The notes: generated by a model from the sequence alone, not told the origin. 64,000 bases of DNA from Lithospermum erythrorhizon (GCA_019722365.1 JADFUC010002381.1:201001-265000); one strand, 5' to 3'; counted from the first letter of the stretch, positions 1 to 14,345 are shown. Numbers and translations are program-made.

Positions 1-39
1 CGCTTGGATATTGCAACAGCTCCACGCAAAGCAGGAAAT

Positions 40-115
40 TAATCCTTTAAAAGGAATCGAACCAGAGACCTTTTGAATAGAAGTTTTGTCTGGATACCGC
101 TGGCTAAATGCCTTT
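40..115 (-). mobile_element. tRNA-like SINE fragment
   Basis: On the minus strand there is an A-box-like stretch (TTAGCCAGCGGTATCC, from 107 down to 92) followed about 30 bases later by a perfect B-box (GGTTCGATTCC, 63 down to 53). This is the internal Pol III promoter layout of tRNAs and tRNA-derived SINEs. The would-be acceptor arms do not pair, so I read it as a SINE relic rather than a working tRNA gene. Its ends are not clear and it may continue past the window edge. Confidence 0.45.
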
Positions 116-264
116 GGTAAATCATGGATAGATGATTGATAAATGTCAATTCAAGTCAATTTACATTACATGATTTTCAGTACATAATTTATTGGTAAAT
201 GTCAATTCAAACAAGCATGAGAATTAACGTGAGAGCACTGGCATCTTGCAACCTTCCAATATTA

Positions 265-523
265 TACTTCCTCCGTCCCTAATTACTTGATTATGTAGTT
301 AAAAAGTATTTTATTAAATAATTAATTTATTTTACTATTTTTAAGGAGAGATAAAACTATCAACCAATGAAAAGAAAAATATTGAGAGATAAAGCAATGA
401 TGTTGAATGTTTTTTTAAAAGTTTAAAGTAAAAAGTTGCATTAAAAATATAAACGATCAAGTAAAATGAAATAAGATTTATTTATTACTCGTATATGATA
501 ATTAATAACGGAATGAGTATATT
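265..523. mobile_element. Stowaway-like MITE
   Basis: The left end reads TACTTCCTCCGTCCCTAATT and the right end is its imperfect inverse (ATTAATAACGGAATGAGTA), flanked by TA. The inside is AT-rich with no coding sequence and shares the words AAGTATTTTATTAA and AGTTGCATTAAAAA with the element at 14350-14625, so the two probably belong to one family. Size, TA target site and the CTCCGTCCC-type end fit Tc1/mariner-derived MITEs of plants. Confidence 0.6.
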
Positions 524-1235
524 TTAAGTGATCTAACGTTTTCTAGGAGGTTTTAATTTCTGTTTGTTTTCGAATTCTCCGAAGTCTCTTTTAAGTTGAC
601 AATTACATACGCAATTTCTTCTCAATTAATGTGGTGTGGAAAAACATTGCCATCAGAATTCAGAACAAGAAAACGATCAAAGTTTATGCATGTATGCATT
701 ATGTATGTACAAGAAATTAATGACAAAAGGAATGACCATTGTTGTAATCACCAAACATATAATGTATTTCATTTTTTGGCACATAACTATTCATTCTTAT
801 AAATAATTGATCACTTAATCCAAATTAACAATAAATTTGATATTAAACAAACTACACAATTGCATATTTATTATTGTAAGAGTAAGGATGTGTTTTTTAT
901 TTCATGTATTTTTTTCAAACACTTTAATGACGTTTCATTTCATCAAATTGTTAGGTGGAGATTAGTGAAGTATTAGACAATTATTTGTAAGAATAGAGAT
1001 CAGCAATTTATACCGTAATCTTTAAGTTTAAAAAAAAAATAGAGATTTAGTTTTAATGTCATTGAATCCTTACTTGTAACTTTTTGGAGTCTTATGAATA
1101 ATATTTTCTTCTTTAAAAAAAGAAATCTATAAATTGATTATTATGATGTTGAATTTATGACATGATTAATGCATATATCGAAAAAGCAAAAATAAAGTAG
1201 ATATATTGGAAAAGTAAGTCGAAATGATTGGTGAA
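524..1235. other. AT-rich intergenic DNA
   Basis: I see no gene here. The 68-codon open frame near 596-802 lacks any recognisable family feature, and the rest is AT-rich. Confidence 0.5.
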
Positions 1236-1239
1236 TTGG

Positions 1240-1526
1240 CAGAGTACTACTCTGCTGTATCTCTAAAAAAACGTTGATACGCTCAACGTTGGGCGCCCCG
1301 CACGGTTAGTCCATCACCAATGTGGGGAGGTTATCCGAGATGTGCCTCAGACGGGTCCGTAGCCACCCCATACACAGCGCCCAGCATAGCCAGGTAACCC
1401 TGCAACACCGAGGCACGACCCTGGATTCAGCAACAATGAACCCACGCCAATGCGCATGGCGCACCGCAAAGGGCGACCCGATATCCGCTGAGATGTGCGT
1501 CGTCGAGTACTCTGCTGTAGCTCTAT
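1240..1526 (-). mobile_element. GC-rich retroposon-like insertion in promoter
   Basis: A GC-rich block (about 1268-1503) stands out from the AT-rich surroundings. It is bracketed by two near-identical copies of about 20 bases: GAGTACTACTCTGCTGTATC at 1240 and GAGTACTCTGCTGTAGCTC at 1505, which look like a target-site duplication. Next to the left copy is a run of seven A, that is, a T-run at the 3' end if the element lies on the minus strand, as in plant SINEs. It also contains CAACGTTGGGCGCC, the reverse of a primer-binding-site-like GGCGCCCAACG. I do not recognise the family. It ends right next to the TATA box of the following gene. Confidence 0.5.
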
Positions 1527-1535
1527 ATATATATA
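1524..1535 (+). promoter_or_regulatory. TATA box of CYSTM gene
   Basis: TATATATATATA lies 64 bases before the start codon at 1599, a normal distance for a plant TATA box plus short leader. The right copy of the insertion duplication overlaps its edge. Confidence 0.55.
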
Positions 1536-1598
1536 CGGACGATAAAACTCCATCCTCACTTTATTATCAACAAAAAGACGAGGTACAATTAATAAAGC

Positions 1599-2552
1599 AT
1601 GAGTTACTACAACCAGCAACAACCCCCTGTTGGTGTTCCTCCTCCTCAAGGTTAGTAACCTGTTTCACTGTTTTTTTTTGGGATCTGATTTGATTGTAGT
1701 TTTTCTAATTTTTTATGGTGATAGGTTATCCACCAGAAGGATATCCAAAAGATGCATACCCACCAGCAGGGTATCCACAACAGGGGTACCCACCACAACA
1801 GGGGTACCCACCACAACAAGGGTACCCTCCTCAGGGATACCCACCTCAGTACGCGCAGCCACCTCCCACTCAGAAGCAATCTGGAAGCTCCGGTCTCATG
1901 GAAGGATGGTAATTATTAAGTATCCGTTCCGTACAAAATACTCAAATTAATCTGTAATATTTACTATTCAATGTTCAGGAATAGATGGTGTTTTTTAGTC
2001 ATCAATATTGACTTAGTTCATGGTTACCTTTTGTTTTAGTTGAGATTACTTTGTGGCTAAGATTATTATGGGTATCATCTAATAATTTGACGATAACAAT
2101 GTACCAACTATGAATACTAAATAAAGTAGTCAGATAATTCATCTAGAACGAGCTTATGTTCGATGATCTTATGTGTTAGGAAGTGAACATCTAAGATTAA
2201 TAGGTAAGTTTAAACTCAATCAATGTCTAATTATATGATATTACTCGACAATTGGTATGGATATAGAATCCGTAATTGGTACAAATAGAGAGTCGATAAT
2301 TACAGGATATTACTTTTCATCTTCGCTTGGTTGGTCAATAATAGTGAATGTTCTTTATTGCTGTTGAAGTCCTGAAGCGAATATAGATAGTAACTAAGTA
2401 AACAAATTGCGAGCTACTTAAGTCTGTCACTTGTATTTTTTAATAGTCTGTAGTGTTTTATTAGATGAAAACCGAATTTATTGATGTTGTTACTATTGAT
2501 TTGCAGTTTGGCTGCTTTGTGCTGCTGTTGCGTTTTGGAAGCTTGCTTCTGA
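1599..2552 (+). CDS. CYSTM cysteine-rich tail-anchored protein
   Basis: Three exons: 1599-1650, 1725-1908 and 2507-2552, all with GT-AG introns, giving 93 residues. The N-terminal two thirds is a Pro/Tyr/Gln-rich low-complexity region of repeated GYPPQQ units (about residues 18-60). The last exon encodes the diagnostic cysteine-rich transmembrane module GCLAALCCCCVLEACF at the very C-terminus. Exon 2 read alone would stop after MEGW; splicing at 1908 restores the conserved cysteine tail, which supports this model. CYSTM proteins are small plasma-membrane-associated proteins linked to stress tolerance and, in some members, pathogen response; the cysteines are thought to be lipidated or to form dimers. 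The exact member cannot be named. The promoter carries a recent-looking insertion. Confidence 0.85.
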
Positions 2553-3602
2553 TGAGGTAAAAAGCCTAACAGAGGAAGTGGTTGGTTGGTTGAGAGTTGA
2601 GACTTGAGCCAGCTAAAGAAATTGTTCATGCATTCCATTTTTTGGGCTGTCAAGGGCTTTATATTCTATATTGGATACTAGAATTAACTTCTGTGTATGT
2701 TTCGTGTTTTTTCGTTGCTTGGACAAATAACGTTTCTCAGTACTCTATTGTGTTTTCTCTTGTCAATCAAATCATACTCCGTATATACATTCTCTTGATG
2801 AATCTTGGCCGGGGCATGTACATTTGTCACGGATAGCTTATATTTGCATGCATACTTTTCTTGTATATCTTCTACGTATGTTATCTTCCAATTAATGTAT
2901 CTTGGTGTAAGTTTTGGGTATCAAGAAATTGTATACTTTTCTTGTATGTAGTTGCGTTAGCCGCCTCTCAAGAAATTGTATACTTTTCTTGAATGTAGTT
3001 GCCTTAGCTGCCTCTTAACTGATCTTACCTGGGATCGCATATCGCAAGTGTTGTGATTAACACTAGAAAGATCGATGAAAACAAAATGAAGAGTGATTTG
3101 AAATTGTAAATAATGGATGTAAATTATTGAGTGTACGAAGCATTGAAAAACCAGCGTAATGGATATTCCACACGCAAAGGTAGCCAGCTGAGCAGGTGGA
3201 ATATTTTCTTTGTTGCCTCAGACAACAGTTACTTTAGTGAAGATTACGTTAAAAGGAACTTTATTAGTGAATAATGAGCTGTACTAGGTGCTTGCTGCAC
3301 TGATGAATATTGCATGTGTGGGAGGTTTAGGTGATTGATGACACATAACACACTAGTGTATCAAAACATAGATATGATTTTTAGAGATGAAGTGAATAGT
3401 TGTGACTTAAACTTACATATCACCAGATGGGGTGAGAAATAAGAGGGGGATTTGTTGTTGTTGTAGTTTGTTGAAAGATACATTAAATTTGTAAGTTCTA
3501 GTGGGAATTGGCTTTGTCAATTGGTGTGGTTGATATGTGGCCTTATCTTTGGGAGTTGACTTACTACATGTGAATTGTTTCTATTTCAACCTTTGCTCAA
3601 AC
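2553..3602 (+). other. Intergenic, with 47-bp tandem duplication
   Basis: This contains the probable 3' UTR of the CYSTM gene and the leader of the next gene. It holds two adjacent 47-base copies at 2921-2967 and 2968-3014 that differ at only a few positions. No coding sequence was found. Confidence 0.55.
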
Positions 3603-4426
3603 ATGAAGCTATCACCACCAGTTACATATTCTCGACACAATTTAGTTCATCCAGTGCAACTACCATCACACTTCAGCAACTTCTTGATACCCAAAACCAA
3701 TACTATTTCCTCAGTTTGTGCATCCCTTAATCCAATTGAACCAAGGTCTTTGGTTATTGCTCATTTCAAGAGCAAACAACTCATCTCTGACAATCTAACT
3801 GAAGATCTTAATAATGAAGATGCCACCTCATTCCCATCGATGTCCGATATCATTGAAACATCCAAAGCGCAGAATCTTGATCTGCAGTTGCAAACCTTCG
3901 GTCCGTTTTTTCGGGTAACAGCCAAGAGTATGGAAACTGGGAGAGAACTTGGGAGGGCTGAAGGGCTGCTAAGGGTGTGGTTTGAAGGGAAGATTCTTCA
4001 TTTGGATTGTATCAAGTTGAGTAAAGAAACATTGGGGATAAAGAAATCAATATTTGGTATTGGTTTGTTCATTGGAGCTGTCGCAATCCGTTATGGGTAT
4101 GATTGTGGTTGTAGGAAAGCCGAGTTGCTTGCCATCAATGACACTGACTTGTACCATACCAAGGTACCATAACTTGAAATGAAACTTTCACCAGATGTAC
4201 TCCGTATATGATTGTTATTTATTTATGCATACCAATGTTACAGCTTATGAAATATTATGCAAGAGTTGGTTTCAAAGCAGTGTATGAAGTGAATGGATCA
4301 TCACTAGGAGATATGGGTCACATGTTAGTCTGGGGAGGTATTGGAACCAGAATGGATGCCACCATCGAAGACCTTCTTACTAAATGGTCTGCCAAATTCA
4401 GACCCAGTCCCAAATTACAAAATTGA
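3603..4426 (+). CDS. Probable plastid GNAT-like protein
   Basis: Two exons, 3603-4163 and 4244-4426, joined in phase 0, give 247 residues. An in-frame ATG at 3537 would add 22 residues; I prefer 3603 because the following sequence (MKLSPPVTYSRHNLVHPVQL) looks like a Ser/His/Asn-rich, acid-poor plastid transit peptide. The C-terminal half carries LLAINDTDLYHTKLMKYYAR followed by VGFKAVYEV, which resembles the last motif of GNAT acyltransferases, where a helix is followed by a GF-x-V strand. The residues GRELGRAEGLLRVWFEGKIL and the ending MLVWGGIGTRMDA are familiar from an uncharacterised conserved land-plant protein. Acyltransferase activity is inference only. Confidence 0.7.
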
Positions 4427-4721
4427 TCCCCTAATTGGGGTTTTATGTTAAAATAAGTCACTTGTATGATTGTAAATATGTAATTGTGTCATTAAATGTG
4501 ATCACAGGTCTAAGAACACATCCAATCTCCTATAAGATTATAAAACTATTAAATTGAAGGCTTTTAGAGATGAGTTCGATTCGATTCGGGATCCAATATA
4601 CACACACCAAAATAGTGTAACACCGTGAAAAATAAATAAAAAGAATGGTGGGCCAACGAGGCGTGGACCAATAAATCTGTAAAAAAAAAGGAGGAGTAGT
4701 GAACTTCAGTGTATCTGCTCA

Positions 4722-5755
4722 ATGGCTTCCGACGCCAAAGGACACCGTTCGCGCTTCCATCAACAACCTAGGTACCCACCCACCTTTAAATTCCCTTTTT
4801 TGTTTAATTTCTAATATTTAGTTATTTACATTTCTTGATCAATGATCACACGCTTTAACTGTCACTATTAGTCTATTACCAATTATTTATGTAATTATGT
4901 ATCCCATGTTTCTACAACTTACTATTGTTGAAGGTGTTTGTCTTGGATATCTCACTCTAATTATGTATCCCAATTCCCATGAATGATTTCGTGATCATGC
5001 TGATTTTACTGTTACTTTGTAGCCCTAAAAGATCTAGAAGGAATGGTAAAGTAGAGATTGAAAGGCCTCCTTTAGGCTCGAAGGTCGATTCTATCACCCA
5101 CTCAGGTCAGGAACTGAAGCGTATATATCACACTGGAGATTCTGTACCTCTTCAAAAATTAAGTGATGAAGATCAACGAGGGTGGAAAGATTCCAGAGCG
5201 TGGCATGTACAAAGGTCCAGCAGGACAGCTTCTCTTGACACTAGGCGAAAAGAAAACATGGTGAAAGCTCATGGGGAAGATGATGGTGATTGGCGTCTTG
5301 ACAAGTTCTCCGAGTTGCAATCACGAACCAATCCTTCTGCAAGGAAGAGGCCTGCATTTAGAGAGCATAAGGTTGCTTCAGAAGCAGTCAAAACTGAGAG
5401 AACAGCTGCAGATCCTCAAAAGCCAAATCATTCCAAACGTCCAGCTTCAGAAAGTGAAAAGCAAAATGTGAGAGAAGGCCACAATTACAGTTCTTGGGAC
5501 AGACGCGAGAGGCCACCAATAGGACTGAGGGGGGAGGCAGATAGGAAGGACATATGGAAGGGGAAGTTTCCATCAACATATAGGTATGGTGATGATAATA
5601 GAAGAGATAGATTCGCTGCAACAAAAGGGAATCGTTTAGGTGGGGGCATTCCAGAAAAGTGGAAACATGATCTCTTTGACGAGGCCAACAGGGGTCCTCC
5701 ACGAAAGAGTGACGAAGATCAAATCGCCAAAGTCGAAGCACTATTGGCTTCATAA
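4722..5755 (+). CDS. Conserved charged protein, function unknown
   Basis: Exon 1 4722-4771 and exon 2 5023-5755 splice in phase 2 (GT-AG) to give 260 residues starting MASDAKGHRSRFHQQP. The protein is very hydrophilic, full of Arg, Lys, Glu and Ser, with stretches such as SPKRSRRNGK and DRRERPPIGLRGEADRKD, no membrane segment and no recognised domain. The C-terminus (EKWKHDLFDEAN, then EDQIAKVEALLAS) looks conserved and may form a short helix used as an interaction motif. Composition suggests a nuclear, intrinsically disordered protein, possibly RNA- or chromatin-associated, but this is inference. I do not recognise a named gene. Confidence 0.7.
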
Positions 5756-6185
5756 AAACAATGCTATTCTCTCTCATGTCTATTTGGTTTACCAAATTAA
5801 TCAATCTACCTGCTTTCCTGAACTCTTTGTTTATGAACTGGTTTCGGAGTTGTAACTACTTGAATGCAATTTATGTTTATTTGTACAAATTGTAATGAAT
5901 ATGTGAGTATTCCTGGAGAATAGCATAGCATATGAATAACAGAGGTTAATTACTGTCATCAATTATGTGACATCTAAAAAAATATAAATTCAACCAAAGA
6001 AAAAACAGGATATTGAATTGATCAAACTATGAGACCATCTTACATGTAGATTCAGTCATTCCTAGAGTATATATAAACTTTTATACAATTTCATTTCAAT
6101 TAAGTCTTAGTAATGAAATAATCTTGGATTTCTTTCACCATCAGCTTCTTCGAAGCTAATTATTTGCCTTCCAGAAGTTGAAACC

Positions 6186-6449
6186 TTAGTTTGCAGCAGA
6201 AGTCCTATACCACAAGCCACCATTTGCATGGGATGGAGGAGAAAAGTTGGCAGAGGTGGAGGTGGCGGTAGCCGGCTGCTGAAGCTTAGAAGGAGCCGTC
6301 CGTCGAGGTAGAGTAGAATCAGAAAATGATGAATCTGCTGATAATAACAAATGATAGCTTCGGCTAGAGCCTTCAGAAAGGTAAGTATAACTCTGCTGAG
6401 GTCTTTGCTTTTTTATTGAATTGAAGATGAATGGGATTAAGCCTTCCAT
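6186..6449 (-). CDS. Small MEGLIP-type plant protein
   Basis: A single-exon frame of 87 residues beginning MEGLIPFIFNSIKKQRPQQ and continuing YTYLSEGSSRSYHLLL. This start and the SEGSSRSYHLL block match a small conserved family of uncharacterised plant proteins of roughly this length. The rest is rich in Ser, Pro and Thr. A TATAAATA on the minus strand at 6573-6580 lies about 125 bases upstream of the ATG, which supports a real gene. No biochemical function is known to me. Confidence 0.65.
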   Translation of the reverse strand: MEGLIPFIFNSIKKQRPQQSYTYLSEGSSRSYHLLLSADSSFSDSTLPRRTAPSKLQQPATATSTSANFSPPSHANGGLWYRTSAAN

Positions 6450-6572
6450 TATTGCTCCTGAATTACTTGATGCTTTTTTTATATGAAGCCTTTGTTTCTT
6501 GAATTAGTTGTTACTCTTTGTTATGTGCTTTGGTTTTCTTTTGTATATATGAAATTTAGATGTGACTTGAGG

Positions 6573-6580
6573 TATTTATA
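6573..6580 (-). promoter_or_regulatory. TATA box of MEGLIP-type gene
   Basis: The minus strand reads TATAAATA about 125 bases upstream of the start codon at 6449. Confidence 0.4.
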
Positions 6581-7082
6581 CAAAGCAAAGCCGTCAAGCA
6601 TGACACTTCGAAACATCATGGAAATTCAATAAATGCTTTACAGCTTCTTCATTACATCCTCAACAGGGAAGTCCACATGATTAGTTGAAAAGGAGAATAA
6701 AGAATGTCAAAGTTGGTAGTTCCTTAACAAAGGAAACTTAAAAAAAAAAAAATGTTGTATTTATGTCTTTTTGAGTTCATGGATCTGATGATACTGTTAC
6801 TACAAATAATGTATTGGTGGTGCTTCTTTCTTTGAAAAGTCAGCAAAGTTGAAAATGTGTATTTCTGTCATCCATGAATTATGGTGTGCCTTAATTGATT
6901 GTCTTGTTTTGAAGTTTGACTACTGCAATCATTCTAGCAGTCAACAAGTTGATATCCATTTGCAAGAGGCGGCTCTACACGGTAGAATTATGGAGCAATA
7001 CACTATGATAATGCAGAAAAAGAGACAAAGAAACAAGTGAAATTCTCTCAAAGAAAACACATGAACATAGTACACTGATTCA

Positions 7083-7575
7083 TCAAGCATCAGACCAAGT
7101 GATATTTCCATACAGCCTCTGATGCATCCACAATGTTATTAGGGCAAGGAGGCTGATAATCATGATCTTCATCACACCCCATAGTCGAGTCACACTCATC
7201 GACAACCATAGCTTTCACACTACGGCCATTAGCCGACATAGTTACCTGTTTTTTGCATCTTGATCTGCCGCTGTACCATCCAGTTGAAAGTGCAACAACT
7301 GGCTCATAATCGGAATGGAACTTTCCATCACATTGCGATGGACCGCCTCCATTTCCCCTTTACTAAACCCGTTGAGGGTAAGAACCGCCTTAGTATGTTT
7401 GGTTACCGAAGGCGAGCACCTGTTCGTGGTGTACATCTCCCCTTGTTTGCAGCAATCGGAGTCATTTATCTGATTGCATCGGCCCTTATTAGGATAAATT
7501 TTTCCCCGGATTTGTCCGCTTGGCTTGCTTCAGAAATTGAGTAACAATGAGAAACAATAATGAGCAATAAAACAT
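7083..7575 (-). pseudogene. Kiwellin / ripening-related protein pseudogene
   Basis: Minus-strand pieces in successive frames rebuild a kiwellin-like (double-psi barrel) secreted protein: a signal-peptide-like start (MFYCSLLFLIVTQF from 7575), then [48 protein letters not shown], then a frame change, then [28 protein letters not shown] and [20 protein letters not shown]. Breaks visible: a frame change between signal peptide and mature part (with a conserved Cys read as Ser), a one-base loss in a G run near residue FSKG, and a deletion joining VDASEAV directly to the terminal ITWSDA, which changes the frame again. Kiwellins are apoplastic plant proteins, some of which bind pathogen effectors. 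The three lesions make a functional product unlikely. Confidence 0.85.
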
Positions 7576-8053
7576 AACAATTATCAGAGGTTTTTTGGGA
7601 TAATCTTCGAGGGAGATGATGTAAAATGAAGTGTGCGGCATTTAATTACCGCAAGTTATTTGACGATAGTAATTATAATAAATTTATTATTTTTTGGACT
7701 TGCATTATCCCTAACCTTGCATGGCTAATTTATCTCCGGTCAATGCCTTTGCCGATTTTCCCTCATCATTTGACACCAGTAAAGTTGCTCCTATTCTTTA
7801 GGATCGTAAATCTTCAGTAACATAACATATTATACTTTTAGGATATATGTTTGGCCATTATTCAAACTCATGTCTTCTCATACATAATATCTCATAACCC
7901 AGAAGGTGTAAAGGTTCTATTTTATATGATCAATCATTGTGTTATTTTGTTACGTTTCACATTTCTTGGTCCTGTTTTTTCTTCAACTGATGTGTGAATG
8001 TTGCCATTCTGTTTTTAACATTATTGGATCAATACCATATACAAATGAGGGTA

Positions 8054-10282
8054 ATGGCTAAATTGAAATCTGGGGTTCTTTTGAAACTTCTTGAAGATAT
8101 GAATCAAAATAATAATAGCTTAGAAATGTTTGATAAGAAGCCTGTGATTATACAAATTAGGGGAATTATCCCTGTATTGGAAGAAGGTGATCTTTGGCCT
8201 AATAAGGGCTTTTATTTGAGGGTGTCTGATCTATCCCATGCCATATTTGTTTCTTTACCTCCTAATCATGATGAGATGATATTGAGCAATAACTTAAAAC
8301 TTGGCCAATATATATACGTTCAAAGATTGGAGAAGTCAGAACCTGTGCCATTGCTTAGGGGAATCACCCCAGTTCCTGGTATTAGGAATTGTGAAGGTTC
8401 CCCGGAAGATATTGTCTCGACCCCAAAATTCTTGAAACAGATTAAGTTCCCTGAACACGATTCCATCGTTGAGAAATCTGTAATTTCAGAGGAAGTGATT
8501 AAAAATTCAGCTAATCGAAGAATGTTGGCCTCAGGGGGACGGCCTCATAGAAAGATACGTTCAACGAGTGCCTCAAAAGTTCGGCCCTCTGAGCCAAGGA
8601 AAAGTTTCGATACCAGAAGTAGGGGGAGCTCTGTGGACCATGATAGCGATTCAGATAGTACTTTGTCGTGTGTTTCATCTAGTCGAGTATCAAAGAGGAG
8701 AAGCTGGAATGAATCAGAAATTCTAAGAGTGAAGCAAATCGTTAATTCATCTATGGTCAAGCAGGAGAGAACCCCACGCCCTCGTAGTGCAAATGTATGG
8801 AAAACCATTTAAGTTTACTTTTCTAATCCATCCTCATTTTTCATTAAATGCTAGTTGATATCCCTGTTATAATCTCATTGATCTGTCACATGAAAATGTA
8901 TCGTTTCCTGTAATACTGTGAGTCAATTTTGGAACTAGTTTATTTACTTTACTTTCTGGATATACACAGGCATCACCTGTTCGTCGTGCGAGGTATGATA
9001 GCTCTGATGACAATTCTAGTTGTTTAACAAATAGGAAAGTTAAAGGTGCCCCCAGGAAGTTGGTTAAGAGTACCAAAACTAGTAAGATTTCTGTAGCAAA
9101 GGTTAATGCCGAGCCGATCTCTTCCCCGACATGTTGTTTGGTTGGTGAGAAGAAGGGGGCAGAAACTGGAATCTTATGGGGATCACTCCCACCAAATTTG
9201 ATAAAGCTTGGCAAGGTACTATATCGATCATTTAATCTTTGTTACTAACGAATGCATGGTTGGGTAACAAATATAAATGAAAGTTAAGTGAGGCTAAAAA
9301 CAATTGTTTTTTGGTTTACTCCAGGAAATCATAAAGCAAAGAGACACTGCCTTGCTTGCTGCAGCTGAAGCATTGCAGGAAGCATGTGCTGCAGAAAGAT
9401 TGCTCAATTGCTTAAGGTGAGGATTTGCTTAAATCATACCTGCAATTTGATTTCTATGATCTAACACATGAAATTATTTATTCCAGCACATTTTCAGATT
9501 TCCATCTATCCGAAGGGGATGAGCTGCAACCTACTGTTGATAAGTTTTTCGATCTTCAGGAAAATCTAGCTCAAAGTAGATTGATAACACAGTCATTGAA
9601 AAATATCAGTCCCCTAAGAGATTCAGAAACAGACTCCGGTGGTTCAAGTTCTATCAAAGATACATTGAAGATTGCAGTAGAGAGAAAGAAAAATGCAATT
9701 ACATGGATAAAATCTGCAATGGCTGTTGATCTTTCCCCGTGTTCCAACTCGAACAATCCCATAAATTGTTCTAGTGAGGGAACACTTCAAGCAGTAAAAA
9801 GATCGGCCATGCCATTACAAGGTACTAAACCAAAAGGTCCATGCATTATAAAGTTGCATAGGCAGAACGGAGATATTTCATCAATATCGACATCTGAGAA
9901 AGACGAGCAATCAGAGTGGACAAGGGGATGTACTTTAGCTTCATCGACAGACATGGCTGCTTCACTGCAAAATGAATGTAGAAACTTATTTTTGGGTTAT
10001 GTCGAAAAGTATTTAGATGAAGTTGATAGAAAATCGTCCTTAGGTGGTTCAGATAGCGAGATAGCTGGGATATTGATTAATATCAAGAAAGTAAATGATT
10101 GGCTAGATAACATTGTAAATAAGGAGGTGGCTCGAAATTCCTGTAACGATGGCTGCGAAGAAAGTGCTAACTCGGATGATCCTGGACTGGAAGCTTGTAA
10201 GAGGGTGAGGAACAAGATATATGATATCCTAATGAAACATGTTGAGAGGACTGCTATGGCTTTGGAGAACACATCCTCATAG
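8054..10282 (+). CDS. DUF936 family protein
   Basis: Four exons, 8054-8794, 8970-9215, 9325-9416 and 9487-10282, splice cleanly to 624 residues. The N-terminus MAKLKSGVLLKLLEDMN and the following block (PVIIQIRGIIPVL, GFYLRVSDLSHAIFVSL, LGQYIYVQRLE) are the hallmark of the plant-only DUF936 family, a region resembling an OB-type fold. The middle is Ser/Arg-rich and probably disordered. The exon 2-4 region (LWGSLPPNLIKLGKEIIKQR, ALLAAAEALQEACAAERLL) is the conserved C-terminal helical part. An upstream in-frame ATG at 8045 would add three residues; 8054 matches the family start better. Molecular function is not established; some members are suggested to associate with microtubules or the nucleus. 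Confidence 0.85.
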
Positions 10283-11027
10283 TACACTTCATTCGATGCT
10301 TGTATTGCTGGATATCATGTAAACGTGAAACTTGTTTTCTTGATTATAAATTTTACTCCGTATTCATTTCATTGTCAATCAACAAGACATGGCACTCATG
10401 CTAATACTCTTGCATGTTATGTTACAGTGAAGTCATGTGCTAGTTTTGCATCTTCTAAGATGGATAATACATATTCATAATATCGGATGTGCCCTGGGGC
10501 AATTCATGTTGAAGAACTCTTTTGCTACCTCGAAGCTTTGAAGGAGGGAGCAAGCATGTTTGTATTCTTGTTGACCCTTATCAATGTTTCATTAATGTTT
10601 ACTAATTAGGTTTGATTTCATTCAAAATACACATATAAATCTATTAGGTACATCATTGAAAAATTAGGTTAGGTACAGCAACACAAGCATTTCTTTTGTG
10701 CATGAAGTAATATATGATCTACATATTACATTAGAGAAAAATGTCGCCACTGGAACTGGTAGGATGTGCGATAGCAAAACACCGTTTAGATTTATAATAA
10801 GAGAACAGAATAACAGTCCGCCATCAAGAAAGGTGTGTATATATTACCCCCAAATTTCTGCATTGTAATCATTAATCTTCTGGAGCCCTCTAAGCTTGGG
10901 GTGACGGGAGTTTCATGTGGCCTTCATGGAGAGAATCTTTACTTCATATTGTAGCTTGACCTCCAGCCATCAGCTCAGCGTTGTCTACGCGAATTAGTAA
11001 TATGTGCCCAATTTGAAACAACTATGG
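10283..11027. other. Intergenic between convergent genes
   Basis: This holds the 3' regions of the DUF936 gene (plus) and the CPN60A2 gene (minus), which converge here. No further coding sequence or element was recognised. Confidence 0.5.
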
Positions 11028-13916
<2,889 letters not shown>

Positions 13917-14345
13917 TCACTCTTTATTTGCTTACATATATGCCCGTGTCCAATGGCCCAAACCGGAACTTTATATTGCTTCCATTTCCCCAGTCTCATT
14001 AACTATTAAACGGCCTGGCTTAGATGGGCCCGACTACTCTTATTTAAGCGGACATCCTTTTATAACTCTTCTTTTAATTTGTTACTCTTAAAAAACGTCT
14101 TGCCAAATGCGTGAAATTTCCATTTCGTCTAATCGCTACAACGTGAGATGAGTAAATCGCGAGATATATCTCGATGTCCGTGCGTTTGAATTTTTCTCTT
14201 TTCTGGCTGCAAACTTCGAGAATTGAACATATCACTTGCGAGGTTCGAGCCTTAAATCGCTTCTGCGGAATCTTTGGTCTTCTGAAAAGCATAGCCCAAA
14301 ACTCTGTGGCCCAAAAAATTTATGTCAGGGGTTAAATTGTTACTC
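13917..14345. other. Upstream region of CPN60A2
   Basis: Promoter side of the minus-strand chaperonin gene. Moderately AT-rich; no clear TATA box or other gene was recognised. Confidence 0.4.

Noticed and set aside
40..115. A functional tRNA gene
   Set aside because: A- and B-boxes are present, but the acceptor arms do not pair; a SINE fits better.
1322..1693. Open frame across the GC-rich block and CYSTM exon 1
   Set aside because: It crosses the insertion and reads the CYSTM exon in the wrong frame; no family resemblance.
6849..7040. 63-codon plus-strand frame
   Set aside because: No conserved features and no promoter or splice signals; adjacent to the kiwellin pseudogene only.
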